NCBI GenBank assembly: GCA_037385045.1
Contig: JARRNJ010000054.1
Location: 1-30,920, forward strand
DNA: 30,920 nt
From: JARRNJ01 sp037385045
GTDB lineage: Bacteria; Pseudomonadota; Gammaproteobacteria; JASBUN01
Direction: 5' to 3'
Position 1 is the stretch's first letter, and each line of letters begins with the position of its first letter. The notes beneath the pieces were generated by a model, which was not told the origin of the DNA, searched no databases, and saw nothing but the letters and a program-made list of their open reading frames with translations. Made by a program: the position numbers and the translations under genes. Below are positions 22,824 through 30,277 of the stretch, piece after piece.

Positions 22824-23504
22824 ATGAGCGCGAATCCGATCAAACGTGTGCGGGTTTGGAGCGCGGGCGTGCGCCTGGCCCACTGGTCCATGGCGCTGGC
22901 GGTGCTGGCGTTGTTGCTGACCGGGTGGCTGATGCACAGCGCGCCCACCATCCGCGCGTCAGCGCTGGCTTACCATTGGATTGCCGCCTACGTGCTGCTG
23001 CTTGCCCTGGCGCTGCGCCTGTACCTGCTGGCGTTCGGCGCCGGCGCCGCCGGGTGGCGGGACTGCCTGCCGGTGGGCGCGCAGCGGCGCGCGGTGCTGG
23101 AAATGCTGCGCTTCTACTTCTCATTCGGCCGCTCCCCGTTGCCCAACTGGTACGGGCACAATCCCCTGTGGGGGCCGATCTATCTGCTGTGGTTCCTGCT
23201 GCTGGCGCTGGAACTGGTGACGGGATTTACCCTGCATGCCCCGTATCTGGTGGCCGGCGTGTCGATCGGCGCCATTCACGCCTGGGTGGCCCGGTTCATC
23301 GGCGGCCTGGTGGCGGCGCACGTGGCGGCGGTGTTTATGCACGATCTGAAAGGCGCCAATTGCGACGTCTCGGCGATGATCAGCGGCTACCGCTATTTCG
23401 TGATCGAGAAACCCGATGCGCCGCTGCTGAAACCGGGGCAAGTGCTGCCCCTGGATGAGCTGCGCAAGTGGACGCCGCGGGAGACCCGCGGGCGCAAACA
23501 CTGA
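22824..23504 (+). CDS. Cytochrome b561 / Ni,Fe-hydrogenase-type cytochrome b subunit
   Basis: The 226-residue protein has four predicted membrane helices (about 18-36, 46-70, 118-140 and 152-173). Haem-ligand candidates are His20 (RLAHWSM), His51 (AYHWIAAY), His152 (GAIHAW) and His166 (AAHVAAVF), the pattern of di-haem b-type cytochromes in the prokaryotic cytochrome b561/HyaC group. Such subunits connect a periplasmic or membrane oxidoreductase to the quinone pool. No hydrogenase or multihaem partner is beside it, so its partner is unknown. The soluble C-terminus (about 190-226) is polar. ATG 22824 has AGGCGGA upstream. The 245 bases before it are GC-rich with no gene other than the pseudogene. 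Confidence 0.82.
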   Translation: MSANPIKRVRVWSAGVRLAHWSMALAVLALLLTGWLMHSAPTIRASALAYHWIAAYVLLLALALRLYLLAFGAGAAGWRDCLPVGAQRRAVLEMLRFYFSFGRSPLPNWYGHNPLWGPIYLLWFLLLALELVTGFTLHAPYLVAGVSIGAIHAWVARFIGGLVAAHVAAVFMHDLKGANCDVSAMISGYRYFVIEKPDAPLLKPGQVLPLDELRKWTPRETRGRKH

Positions 23505-23536
23505 CTCGCGTGTGGCGCTGCCCCGGGATCCCGGCT

Positions 23537-24109
23537 TCAGACCCGCCGCAGCGTCTCGCGCCAGTCGCTGCTGGGCGAGCCCTGCTTCAGGCGCGTCGAA
23601 CGCCCTTTGCCCGTGACCTGCCAATCGTCGTCGCCGGCCACTGGCTTGCGCTCGAATCCCCACCAGACCCCGCTGCTGTCCTGCGCCACCCAATTGATGC
23701 GGTTGCGCTCGGGATGGGCCGCGTGCGTGGATGCGCCGCTGTTCATGTCGGCCAGCAGGCGCTCGATTTCCGCACGGCTGAGCTCCATGGTTTCGTCGGG
23801 CAGCGGCGCGGTGTCGGCGCCATCGGCTCCGCGCACGATCAGTTTGTACTTGCCGATCATGATCAGGTCGCCGTCGCGCAGAGGCTGCGCCGTGATCCGC
23901 CGACCGTTGACGTAGGTGCCGTTGGTGCTGGAGAGGTCCTCCAGGTAGAGACTGCCCTCGTGCAGGCGGACGCGGGCATGGTGTGCGCTCACCGTGGGCT
24001 CGGAGATGCGCACATCGTTGTCAGCCTTGCGGCCGATGCGCAGCCATTGCTCACGCACCGGTACTTCGTCCACTTTGGCGTCGTCGCAGGTGATGACCAG
24101 CGTGTACAT
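23537..24109 (-). CDS. FHA-domain protein
   Basis: The 190-residue protein has one forkhead-associated domain (about 1-100) with the phosphothreonine-binding residues in place: GR in RIGRKADNDV (26-27), SAHHA (41-45) and STNGTYVNG (61-69). FHA domains recognise phosphothreonine peptides. After a linker with ELSRAEIERLLADMN, a C-terminal part (about 130-190) contains RINWVAQDSSGVWWGFERKP and DDDWQVTGKGRSTRLKQG, which resembles a small beta-rich conserved region I cannot name. The ATG at 24109 is chosen because the FHA fold begins at once; longer upstream frame has no similarity. A TATAGT at 24163-24158 may be the -10. No Ser/Thr kinase gene adjoins. Confidence 0.85.
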   Translation of the reverse strand: MYTLVITCDDAKVDEVPVREQWLRIGRKADNDVRISEPTVSAHHARVRLHEGSLYLEDLSSTNGTYVNGRRITAQPLRDGDLIMIGKYKLIVRGADGADTAPLPDETMELSRAEIERLLADMNSGASTHAAHPERNRINWVAQDSSGVWWGFERKPVAGDDDWQVTGKGRSTRLKQGSPSSDWRETLRRV

Positions 24110-24222
24110 GGCATTCAGGAACGGGTTTGCTAGGCGGCCTGCTAGCCGGTCTTCCGCACTATAGCCGGGAACCGCGGCAGCGCGCCAGCCCCACTTGTTG
24201 GGGCTTCGGCGAGTCCGTAGAC

Positions 24223-24232
24223 TGTCCGGACA
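24223..24232. promoter_or_regulatory. TGTCCGGACA palindrome upstream of the putP-like gene
   Basis: A perfect ten-base palindrome lies 21 bases before the putP-like start and touches an AATAAT (24233-24238), which could be a -10. Its half-sites resemble those near the MerR-type regulator (TGTCC/GGACA), but the spacing differs by one base. Confidence 0.35.
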
Positions 24233-24253
24233 AATAATAGCCAATCCGACTCC

Positions 24254-25765
24254 ATGCCGTTTCATCACAACGCGGTCGTCGTCACATTTCTGGCCTACAT
24301 CCTGGCGATGCTGCTGATCGGCTGGTACGCGTGGCTGCGTACCAGCGATCTGTCGGACTATATTCTCGGCGGGCGCCGTCTGGGGCGCTGGGTGGCGGCG
24401 CTGAGCGCCGGGGCTTCGGACATGAGCGGCTGGCTGCTGTTGGGTCTTCCGGGTTACGCCTATGCCAGCGGCCTGGAGGCCGGCTGGCTGGCCGCCGGGC
24501 TGCTGCTCGGCACCTATTTGAACTGGCGGGTGATGGCGCGCCGGCTGCGCGTTTACACCGAGATGGCAGAGAATGCGCTCACCGTGCCGGCCTTTCTGGA
24601 GCACCGTTTCGGGGACCCAACGCGGCTATTGCGCGTGGTCTCGGCGCTGTTCATCCTGTTGTTCTTCCTGTTCTACACCAGCTCGGGGCTGGTTGCCGGA
24701 GGCAAGCTGTTCGCCACGGTGTTCGGGCTGCCCTACCAATGGGCGGTGTTCGCCGGGGCGGCCACGGTAATTGCGTACACGCTGTTCGGCGGGTTCCTGG
24801 CCGTTTCCTGGACCGACCTGGTGCAGGGTCTGATGATGGCCGCGGCGCTGCTGGTGGTGCCGGTGGCGGCCATCGACCAGGTGGGGGGATGGGCGTCGCT
24901 GACGCGCCAGCTCGACGGGTTGAATCCACACCTGCTGCAGCCGGCCACGGCGCTCGGCGGGGGGCCGCTGAGCCTGGCGGCGATCGTGTCGCTGCTGGGT
25001 TGGGGGTTGGGCTACTTCGGCCAGCCGCACATCCTGGCCCGCTTCAAGGCCATCCGTTCGCCTGACGACGTGCCGGCGGCGCGGCGCATCGCCGTAAGCT
25101 GGACGGCACTGACGCTGGTGGGGGCCATCCTGGTGGGGCTGGCCGGCATTGTTTACCTGCGCACGCCGTTGGCGGGGCCGGACACCGAGAAGGTGTTCAT
25201 GCTGCTGGTCAATGCGCTGTTCCATCCCGTGGTCGCAGGGGTGTTGCTGGCGGCCATCCTGGCGGCCATCATGAGCACCGCCGACTCGCAGCTGCTGGTT
25301 TCGTCTTCGGCCTTGGCGGAGGATTTCTACAAGGCCCTGCTGCGCCCCGGCGCCGGCAGCCGGGAGCTGGTCGGCATCGGCCGGGGTGCCGTGCTATGCA
25401 TCTCCGTGTTGGCCTGTCTGCTGGCTCTGGATCCCGACAGCAAAGTGCTGGACCTGGTGGCGTATGCCTGGGCCGGGTTCGGGGCGGCGTTCGGCCCCAC
25501 ACTGTTGTTGTCGCTGTTCTGGTCGCGCATGAACCGCCACGGCGCCATGGCGGGAATCGTGGTGGGCGGCCTGACCGTGGTGGTGTGGAAGCAATTGCAC
25601 GGCGGCTGGTTCGATATCTACGAGCTGGTGCCGGGCTTTGTCGCCTCGGCGGCCGCCGTCGTGGTGGTAAGCCTGTTCACGCCGCCGCCCGCCGATTCGA
25701 TCGTCCGGCGCCACCGGGAGGTGGTTGAAGTATTGCGGGCGCCGGCGGTCGATGGAACTCCCTAG
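24254..25765 (+). CDS. putP: Sodium/proline symporter, PutP-like (SSS family)
   Basis: The 503-residue membrane protein follows the sodium:solute symporter pattern, with about 12-13 hydrophobic segments. The segment DLSDYILGGRRLGRWVAALS, then AGASDMSGWLLLGLPG, matches PutP, as do WTDLVQGLMMAAALL, GYFGQPHILARFKA and AAIMSTADSQLLVSSSALAED. PutP couples sodium entry to proline uptake across the inner membrane. The SxSAxADMSGW-like segment and the STADSQLLVSSS motif favour proline over other SSS substrates. No putA is in view, so substrate identity rests on sequence alone. ATG 24254 has no obvious Shine-Dalgarno. Confidence 0.88.
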   Translation: MPFHHNAVVVTFLAYILAMLLIGWYAWLRTSDLSDYILGGRRLGRWVAALSAGASDMSGWLLLGLPGYAYASGLEAGWLAAGLLLGTYLNWRVMARRLRVYTEMAENALTVPAFLEHRFGDPTRLLRVVSALFILLFFLFYTSSGLVAGGKLFATVFGLPYQWAVFAGAATVIAYTLFGGFLAVSWTDLVQGLMMAAALLVVPVAAIDQVGGWASLTRQLDGLNPHLLQPATALGGGPLSLAAIVSLLGWGLGYFGQPHILARFKAIRSPDDVPAARRIAVSWTALTLVGAILVGLAGIVYLRTPLAGPDTEKVFMLLVNALFHPVVAGVLLAAILAAIMSTADSQLLVSSSALAEDFYKALLRPGAGSRELVGIGRGAVLCISVLACLLALDPDSKVLDLVAYAWAGFGAAFGPTLLLSLFWSRMNRHGAMAGIVVGGLTVVVWKQLHGGWFDIYELVPGFVASAAAVVVVSLFTPPPADSIVRRHREVVEVLRAPAVDGTP

Positions 25766-25859
25766 GTGAATTGTGCTCTTATCCGATGAACGTCCCGGTT
25801 TGCGCCGGGGGAGTGACCGGCCGGGCCGTGGGGTCCGGCGCAATGACGGAGGAACACCG

Positions 25860-26366
25860 GTGACCAAGACAAGATTGGGCAAACGGCTGCTGCCGCTGTT
25901 GTTGATATTGGCGCTGCCGGCGGCAAGCTGGGCCGGGGCGTTGCGCGATTTCGACGGCAAGGTCCGCACCCTGGACGAATACGCCGGTAAGGGCAAGTGG
26001 CTGGTGGTGATGATCTGGGCCTCGGATTGCGGTGTCTGCAATGCCGAAGTGCACAATTACGTGGACTTCCAAACCTTCCACGGGGACGGCGACGCCACGG
26101 TGATCGGCATCTCCATGGACGGTATGGCCAACAAGCGTGCCGCGGAGGCTTTCATCAAGCGCCATGCGGTGAACTTCCCGAATCTCATCGGTGCACCGCA
26201 GGACGTGGCCGCCCTGTACACGCGCCTCACCGGAAAGCCGTTCGTCGGCACGCCATCGTTTCTCTTGTACTCGCCGGCGGGCCAATTGAAGGCCGGGCAG
26301 GCCGGCGCCGTGCCCACCGACGTGATCGAGGATTTCATCAAGACCCATGGCGGCGCCAAGGGCTGA
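25860..26366 (+). CDS. Exported TlpA/peroxiredoxin-like thioredoxin-fold protein
   Basis: The 168-residue product has a signal peptide (RLLPLLLILALPAASWA, cleavage near 25) and a thioredoxin fold. It has the CxxC pair Cys57-Gly-Val-Cys60 in WASDCGVCNAEV and a cis-proline in VGTPSFLLY. The intervening VIGISMDGMANKRAAEAFIK insertion is typical of TlpA/ResA-like proteins. It probably reduces or exchanges disulfides in the periplasm, for example in cytochrome maturation or repair; the target is unknown. The GTG at 25860 follows GGAGGA; in-frame codons upstream have no family match. A stem-loop follows 15 bases after the stop. Confidence 0.85.
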   Translation: MTKTRLGKRLLPLLLILALPAASWAGALRDFDGKVRTLDEYAGKGKWLVVMIWASDCGVCNAEVHNYVDFQTFHGDGDATVIGISMDGMANKRAAEAFIKRHAVNFPNLIGAPQDVAALYTRLTGKPFVGTPSFLLYSPAGQLKAGQAGAVPTDVIEDFIKTHGGAKG

Positions 26367-26375
26367 GGACGACAT

Positions 26376-26450
26376 AAAAAAGGGCGGCCCTTGGGGATGG
26401 GCCGCCCAGTAAGCTACGTGATTGGGGGACGTAGCATTGGAGGAAGGTGC
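26376..26450 (-). ncRNA. Candidate small RNA ending in a Rho-independent terminator
   Basis: Read on the minus strand, the order is: an unpaired CCTTCCTCC, a 7-base hairpin GCTACGT/ACGTAGC (26435-26429 and 26419-26413) with a C-rich loop, a short linker, a 9-base GGGCGGCCC/GGGCCGCCC stem (26407-26399 and 26390-26382) and six U residues (26381-26376). That is a textbook terminator, but no protein gene precedes it on this strand until 26766. The CCUUCCUCC stretch could pair with Shine-Dalgarno sequences. It might instead be the terminator of the SH3-protein mRNA, with a long 3' end. Confidence 0.4.
26382..26407. terminator. Strong terminator hairpin, U-tract on the minus strand
   Basis: GGGCGGCCC-ttggggat-GGGCCGCCC is a perfect 9-base stem. 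It is flanked on the minus-strand 3' side by six T and on the plus strand by none, so it acts mainly on minus-strand transcripts, though the stem may also end the thioredoxin-fold gene's mRNA. Confidence 0.7.
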
Positions 26451-26765
26451 AAAAAACCGCAACTGCGAACGCTCAATTGCCTGCGTTCATGGTCAATTTA
26501 TGACAGGTGTTGGCCGGTTGCGCTATTCGTAATTGTACGGACGCCGCGCGCCTCGCGATGCGCAGCGGCCTCTGCAAACGAATGGGCATCGTTTCTCGCC
26601 GGCGAAATAGCGGTTCCGCGAAGGGGGCGTGGCAATCACTACATACCGGTGTAGTCTCTCGAAGAACGAACGCTCCAAGCCTGAGGATTTCTTTATCGCA
26701 TCCGTGCGCCGCGGCGTCGATCCGGGTTTGCCGTCAAGCGCGCAACCGCCGGCCCGCGCTTCGGT

Positions 26766-27365
26766 TCAATAGATGCGAAAACCACCGTGGCGGCGCCGGA
26801 TGCGCCGATCGAGCCACGCCAGGCCTGCCACAAAGCCGGCGATCAAGGCCGCGGCGACGCCGGCGATGGCCCACGACATGGGTATGCTCCAGGTGTAGCG
26901 GGCGGCGATCCGGCGATAGTGTTCGCTCTGGCCGCGCAATTGTTCCAGTCGCGCGGCGTCGCTCTTGGCCTGCCGGCTCGCGGTGGCTGCCCGCTGTCGC
27001 GCCTGCGAGAGCTGCGAGCGCACACCCGACAGCTGTTGCTGCGCGGTGTGCAGCTGTGCCGTCAGTCCGTCGTTGCTCTTTTTCAGTTCATCAAGCTGCA
27101 GGCGCGGAGGTTTCTCTGCGACCAGATATGCGGTCTTGGTCCAGCCGACCTTGCCGTCAGGCGTGCGCACCTTGGCGAATCCCGGCGACTTGGCCAGGAC
27201 TTCCAGCGGCGTGCCGCTGACCATGGTCCCCAGGCTTTGTCCGCTGTTGCCGGGTTCGGAATACAAACCCAGGTACAGTTTGTCGGTGACATAAAGGGTC
27301 TCGGCCGTCGCGCCTCCGGCGAACAACAGTCCCGTGATCAAGGCCAGCCATGCCGTTCGAGTCAC
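26766..27365 (-). CDS. SH3 and coiled-coil membrane protein (TIGR04211/YgiM-like)
   Basis: The 199-residue protein has a signal peptide (LALITGLLFAGGATA, cleavage near 21) and a bacterial SH3 domain (about 22-85, ETLYVTDKLYLGLYSEPGNS, VGWTKTAYL). A coiled coil follows (about 88-155, rich in Leu, Gln and Ala, as in LTAQLHTAQQQLSGVRSQLS), then a C-terminal membrane helix (about 160-183) and a basic tail. This is the layout of the TIGR04211 SH3 family and of YgiM. SH3b domains bind peptidoglycan or periplasmic proteins. The GTG at 27365 puts the signal peptide at the N-terminus and has GGGGGA upstream. Confidence 0.85.
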   Translation of the reverse strand: MTRTAWLALITGLLFAGGATAETLYVTDKLYLGLYSEPGNSGQSLGTMVSGTPLEVLAKSPGFAKVRTPDGKVGWTKTAYLVAEKPPRLQLDELKKSNDGLTAQLHTAQQQLSGVRSQLSQARQRAATASRQAKSDAARLEQLRGQSEHYRRIAARYTWSIPMSWAIAGVAAALIAGFVAGLAWLDRRIRRRHGGFRIY

Positions 27366-27785
27366 TTTCCAGTCCCCCGTCGTCGTGCCACTAGCAGATG
27401 TGGTGGGCGGGCCCGACTGCCGGTCGCGGACCTTCGCCGGGTGGTTACCGCGGTATTCTAACGGTTTGTCGGTATCTGGCGCAGCGCAGGTTCACACGGC
27501 GGGCAGCCGGTTCGCGCGCGGCCGTGTACCAGGCGGGTGGCGAGCAAACACGGGCGCAAAAAAAGCGGCCCTTGCGGGCCGCTAGCGCGTAATCACAATG
27601 AACTAGACAGGAGGAAAATTGCTCTGTCTCGAGACAGCTACCATGATCCACGAATCAACCACCCGGGCAATAGGGGTTTACACTTATGAGCCCGACAGCC
27701 GGCGCCCCAGAGGCCGCTGTGCTATACGTTGTCCCCATGCCCGGGCAAACGTGTCCCGGCGTCGGGATGTCAATCGAGGTGTTGC
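27366..27785. other. Gene-free region with a second small-RNA candidate
   Basis: These 420 bases lie between the start of the SH3-protein gene and the divergent DksA-like gene. They contain a terminator-like hairpin with an A-tract on the plus strand (27558-27583) and a perfect 14-base palindrome CTGTCTCGAGACAG (27624-27637). A TATACG near 27724 may be the -10 of the DksA-like gene. Frames here (27445-27651 minus, 27643-27789 plus) cross these structures and show no protein similarity. Confidence 0.45.
27558..27640 (-). ncRNA. Candidate small RNA with palindromic hairpin and terminator
   Basis: On the minus strand, the 14-base palindrome CTGTCTCGAGACAG is followed by AGCAATTTTCCTCCTGTC and about 25 unstructured bases. 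Then comes an 8-base stem AGCGGCCC-gcaa-GGGCCGCT (27583-27564) running into a T-tract (27564-27558). The single-stranded UUUUCCUCC could pair with Shine-Dalgarno sequences. No protein gene on this strand ends here, so the terminator needs another explanation. No convincing promoter is visible upstream. Confidence 0.4.
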
Positions 27786-28199
27786 ATGACCGCAGGTTCC
27801 AGTGAACGTCCGTTGGATGAACGGCAGACCGAAGCGTTGCGAGCGGAGCTCAAGCAGCGCCGCGCCGGTTTGGTCCAGGAAATACACGCTGAACTCCTCC
27901 AGTCCGATGACGAACACTACGTCGACTTGGCCGAGCGGGTCCATGACGTGGCCGACGAATCGGTTGCCGATCTGCTCTCCGATATGGAACTGGCCGTGAT
28001 CGATCGTCACGTGCAGGAGGTGTTGGAGATCGAGCGCGCGCTGCAGCGCATTGCCATGGGCAGTTACGGACTATGCGCCGACTGTGAAGGACCCATCGGC
28101 TACCGGCGTTTGCAGGCCTATCCCACCGCTACGCGCTGCCGCGACTGCCAGGAGCACTACGAGCAGACCCACGCCGGCGCGCCGCTGCCCCGCCTCTGA
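27786..28199 (+). CDS. DksA/TraR-family C4 zinc-finger protein
   Basis: The 137-residue product has an N-terminal coiled region (about 10-90) and a C-terminal zinc finger with Cys97, Cys100, Cys118 and Cys121 (GLCADC ... TRCRDCQ). This is the DksA/TraR family, whose members insert into the RNA polymerase secondary channel and modulate initiation with or without ppGpp. DksA proper has a DxxDxA at the coil tip; here the corresponding acidic stretch is HYVDLAERVHDVADESVAD, similar but not identical. It is therefore more likely a paralogue than housekeeping DksA. ATG 27786 has GAGGTG upstream. Confidence 0.88.
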   Translation: MTAGSSERPLDERQTEALRAELKQRRAGLVQEIHAELLQSDDEHYVDLAERVHDVADESVADLLSDMELAVIDRHVQEVLEIERALQRIAMGSYGLCADCEGPIGYRRLQAYPTATRCRDCQEHYEQTHAGAPLPRL

Positions 28200-28373
28200 G
28201 CGTTGGTCCCGGCCCGGGGGTGCGGCGCCAACGCGTTGCGCTGCCCCATCCGTCGCCCGGGTCAGGCGGGCCAGCCGCTCCATGGCCCGATGCCGGGGCG
28301 CACCGATCCGGGCGCACCACCGTGCGCGTGGCTGTTGCGTGCCGCCACGGCGTCCGGGAGCCGGCGCCTGAAA

Positions 28374-28760
28374 TCAGGCCGCCGCAGCCTCGCCGTCAGG
28401 CCTCAGCGCGGTGGGCTGGTGGGTGCCGCGGGCGAGTTCGGCGTGGTTCGGGCAGAAGTGGAACCTCGAAATGTCGGCGCCGGCTTGCAGCTGGCCGGCG
28501 CAATGTTCCTGCGCCTGGCACGTGCCGCAGCGGTGCATGTGGCGGCTGACGTCCGCCATGCGTTCGGTATGAAGGTAGTTGGTGGGATCGATGCCGTGGC
28601 GTTGCAGGATTTCGTGCAGCGGAAGCCGTTTCAGTTCGTCCAGCAGACCGCGGCGGTAGCGGTCACCCTGGCGGACATTCTGCAGCACGGCCCACGGCAG
28701 CCGTATCGCCAGAGCGGCGGTGAGAATGGCGAAGACAGCGACAGAAATTTCAGTAAGCAT
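28374..28760 (-). CDS. Four-cysteine membrane protein, DUF6455-like, predicted FNR-regulated
   Basis: The 128-residue protein has one N-terminal membrane helix (MLTEISVAVFAILTAALAI, 1-19) and a cytoplasmic part with four cysteines. Three are in CGTCQAQEHC (Cys78, Cys81, Cys87) and one in FCPNH (Cys103). This fits the DUF6455 pattern, and the cysteines could bind a metal or an iron-sulphur cluster. An ATG 11 codons upstream (28793) is also in frame. It is rejected because the predicted transcription start near 28788, deduced from an FNR-like box and TATCCT, lies inside it. The ATG at 28760 then leaves a leader of about 28 bases. Function unknown; oxygen-linked expression is inferred. Confidence 0.7.
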   Translation of the reverse strand: MLTEISVAVFAILTAALAIRLPWAVLQNVRQGDRYRRGLLDELKRLPLHEILQRHGIDPTNYLHTERMADVSRHMHRCGTCQAQEHCAGQLQAGADISRFHFCPNHAELARGTHQPTALRPDGEAAAA

Positions 28761-28794
28761 GGGAATTCTCACATGATGTTGATTGTAAAACAAT

Positions 28795-28836
28795 AGGATA
28801 CGCCGTCCGGGGCCGCTTTCCTTTGACTCAGATCAA
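28795..28836 (-). promoter_or_regulatory. FNR-type box and -10 element of the DUF6455-like gene
   Basis: On the minus strand TTGATCTGAGTCAA (28836-28823) matches TTGATnnnnATCAA at nine of ten positions. TATCCT (28800-28795) follows after 22 bases. With +1 near 28788 the box is centred at -41.5, the classical class II FNR position. Confidence 0.65.
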
Positions 28837-29022
28837 CGGCGATGGCTGCGGCGCTTCCGGCCCCGGGGCGCACCGGCAGGCGGGTACACCGGCATCGATA
28901 CGCCCACTCCACCCCGCCCGCGGGGCGGCCGTGCCGGTGGCGGCGTCTCCGGCCGGACGGCGCGCCGCGGTAATCGGTTTACACTGGCGCGGCTCGGAAA
29001 GCCGAAGGATGCGATACGCAGC

Positions 29023-29964
29023 ATGAGCAATGCATTGAGGGAAAGCATCGCCCGCCAGCGGGCCTCCTTGATCACCCTGCTGGCCGAGCCCATGGGGCGG
29101 CTGGCCGCCCGGTGCGTGGTGGCGTGGAGTGACCGCCAGGCACTGAACGAGGTGCTCAGTGACGGCGTCACCCGTTTGCCGCACTGCAAATTTCTCTACG
29201 CGGTCGGACCGGACTGCATTCAGCTCAGCGACAACGTCACGCAGAAGGGGCTGATCACCACCGACTTCGGCCGCGACCGCTCCCACCGGCCGTACATGCA
29301 GGAGCTGCCCGCCGAGTTTGCGCTTTCCGAGGCCTACATCAGCGTCCGTGCCAACCGGCCCTCGCTGACTGCGGTGCAGGCGGTGCGCCGCGGCGACGAG
29401 CTGCTGGGTTACCTCGGCGCCGACTTCGACATGCGCGACCTGCCGCTGACCCGGGAGTTGTATGAAGAGCCCAAGCAATGGCGGCAGGTTCGCGGCGACC
29501 CCGCCATCCGCGGCACCGTGTTTCTCCAGACCCGGGTGGAGAGCATGCTCGACCGGTACTTCGATTCGGTACTGGCGGTGCTGGATGAACTGGTCACCGA
29601 ACACGGCGTGTTCCATACCACTATCCATTTCTCCAGCAGCCGCGCCACCATCTGGCTGCTGGACGACCCGTACCGCTATCGTCTGCTGGATATGGACGCG
29701 CTCAATGATCCGGACGTGTGCCTGGCCTATCCTCGCCGGGCCTATCCGGATCAGTCCGTGATTCCGGCCGACCGCGTGCGCCCGATCCTGGAGCGCTTTC
29801 GCCAGCTGCGGTTCAGTGACGAGAACATCTATCTGCGCGCCGGCTCCATCAACGTGTTCAACGGCATGGTGAGCCTGACTTTTTCCTGCGACGGCTCCCA
29901 TTACCTGTCCTACGACGAATTCCTGCATACGGATATGGATTTCTGGGGGTTGGGCGCTGCCTGA
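29023..29964 (+). CDS. PDC/Cache sensor domain-containing protein without evident output domain
   Basis: The 313-residue protein has no membrane helix. Residues about 50-135 resemble a PDC/Cache-type sensor: FLYAVGPDCIQLSDNVTQKG, then SHRPYMQELP, then FALSEAYISVRANRPSLTAV and LLGYLGADFDMRDLP. The C-terminal half (about 150-313) reads RVESMLDRYFDSVLAVLDEL, then a segment with FHFSSSRATIWLLDDPYRYR-like residues, and ends near YLSYDEFLHTDMDFWG. I cannot assign that half to a known signalling output. PDC sensors usually sit outside the membrane in chemoreceptors and kinases, so a soluble one without output is unusual but has precedents in annotation. ATG 29023 follows AAGGA at a long spacing. TACACT (28980-28985) may be the -10. 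Confidence 0.7.
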   Translation: MSNALRESIARQRASLITLLAEPMGRLAARCVVAWSDRQALNEVLSDGVTRLPHCKFLYAVGPDCIQLSDNVTQKGLITTDFGRDRSHRPYMQELPAEFALSEAYISVRANRPSLTAVQAVRRGDELLGYLGADFDMRDLPLTRELYEEPKQWRQVRGDPAIRGTVFLQTRVESMLDRYFDSVLAVLDELVTEHGVFHTTIHFSSSRATIWLLDDPYRYRLLDMDALNDPDVCLAYPRRAYPDQSVIPADRVRPILERFRQLRFSDENIYLRAGSINVFNGMVSLTFSCDGSHYLSYDEFLHTDMDFWGLGAA

Positions 29965-30040
29965 CGCTTGGGCGGCGCAGCTTGCGTGAAGCGGCGCCGG
30001 GACGTAGATTGCCGGGAGACTTATGCACCACGGTGGCGCT

Positions 30041-30277
30041 ATGCAGATTCCCCATAACGAGCTGACCCGGGAAGCATTGCGCGGCCTGATCGAGGAATTC
30101 GTAACCCGTGACGGCACCGATTACGGCAACACCGAAGCTTCGCTCGCCAGCAAGGTGGCGGCGGTGGAGCGCCAGCTGCGCGCCGGCGAGGCGGTGATTG
30201 TGTACGATCCGGAGACCGGTCGTTGCCATATCGTGGCGAAGGATGCGCTGGCGGCGGCGCAGCGAGGCCGTCCGTGA
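30041..30277 (+). CDS. yheU: YheU family protein
   Basis: The 78-residue product matches YheU/UPF0270 throughout: the N-terminal MQIPHNELTREALRGLIEEF, then VTRDGTDYGN, and KVAAVERQLRAGEAVIVYDP. The family is small, soluble and of unknown function in gammaproteobacteria. ATG 30041 agrees with the family start (M-I/L-I-P). An alternative ATG at 30023 has GGGAG upstream and would add MHHGGA; the choice is uncertain. Its stop overlaps the following gene by four bases (GTGA). Confidence 0.85.
   Translation: MQIPHNELTREALRGLIEEFVTRDGTDYGNTEASLASKVAAVERQLRAGEAVIVYDPETGRCHIVAKDALAAAQRGRP

Larger units (their letters stand above)
26367..26765. other. Gene-free region with hairpins and a small-RNA candidate
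   Basis: No protein-coding frame is supported in these 399 bases. The left end holds a strong terminator hairpin and a second hairpin (26376-26435), described separately. An inverted repeat ACTACA-taccgg-TGTAGT lies at 26638-26655 and could be a regulator site. TACAAT on the minus strand (26537-26532) is a possible -10 for a transcript ending at the terminator; its -35 is poor. Composition is more AT-rich around 26460-26540 than in the flanks. Confidence 0.45.

Noticed and set aside
27445..27651. A 68-codon minus-strand frame and a 48-codon plus-strand frame (27643-27789)
   Set aside because: They run through a terminator hairpin or a palindrome and have no protein similarity; the RNA structures explain the sequence better.
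28200..29022. Plus-strand frames across the DUF6455-like gene and its upstream region
   Set aside because: Proline/arginine-rich shadows; the four-cysteine minus-strand protein is the supported gene.
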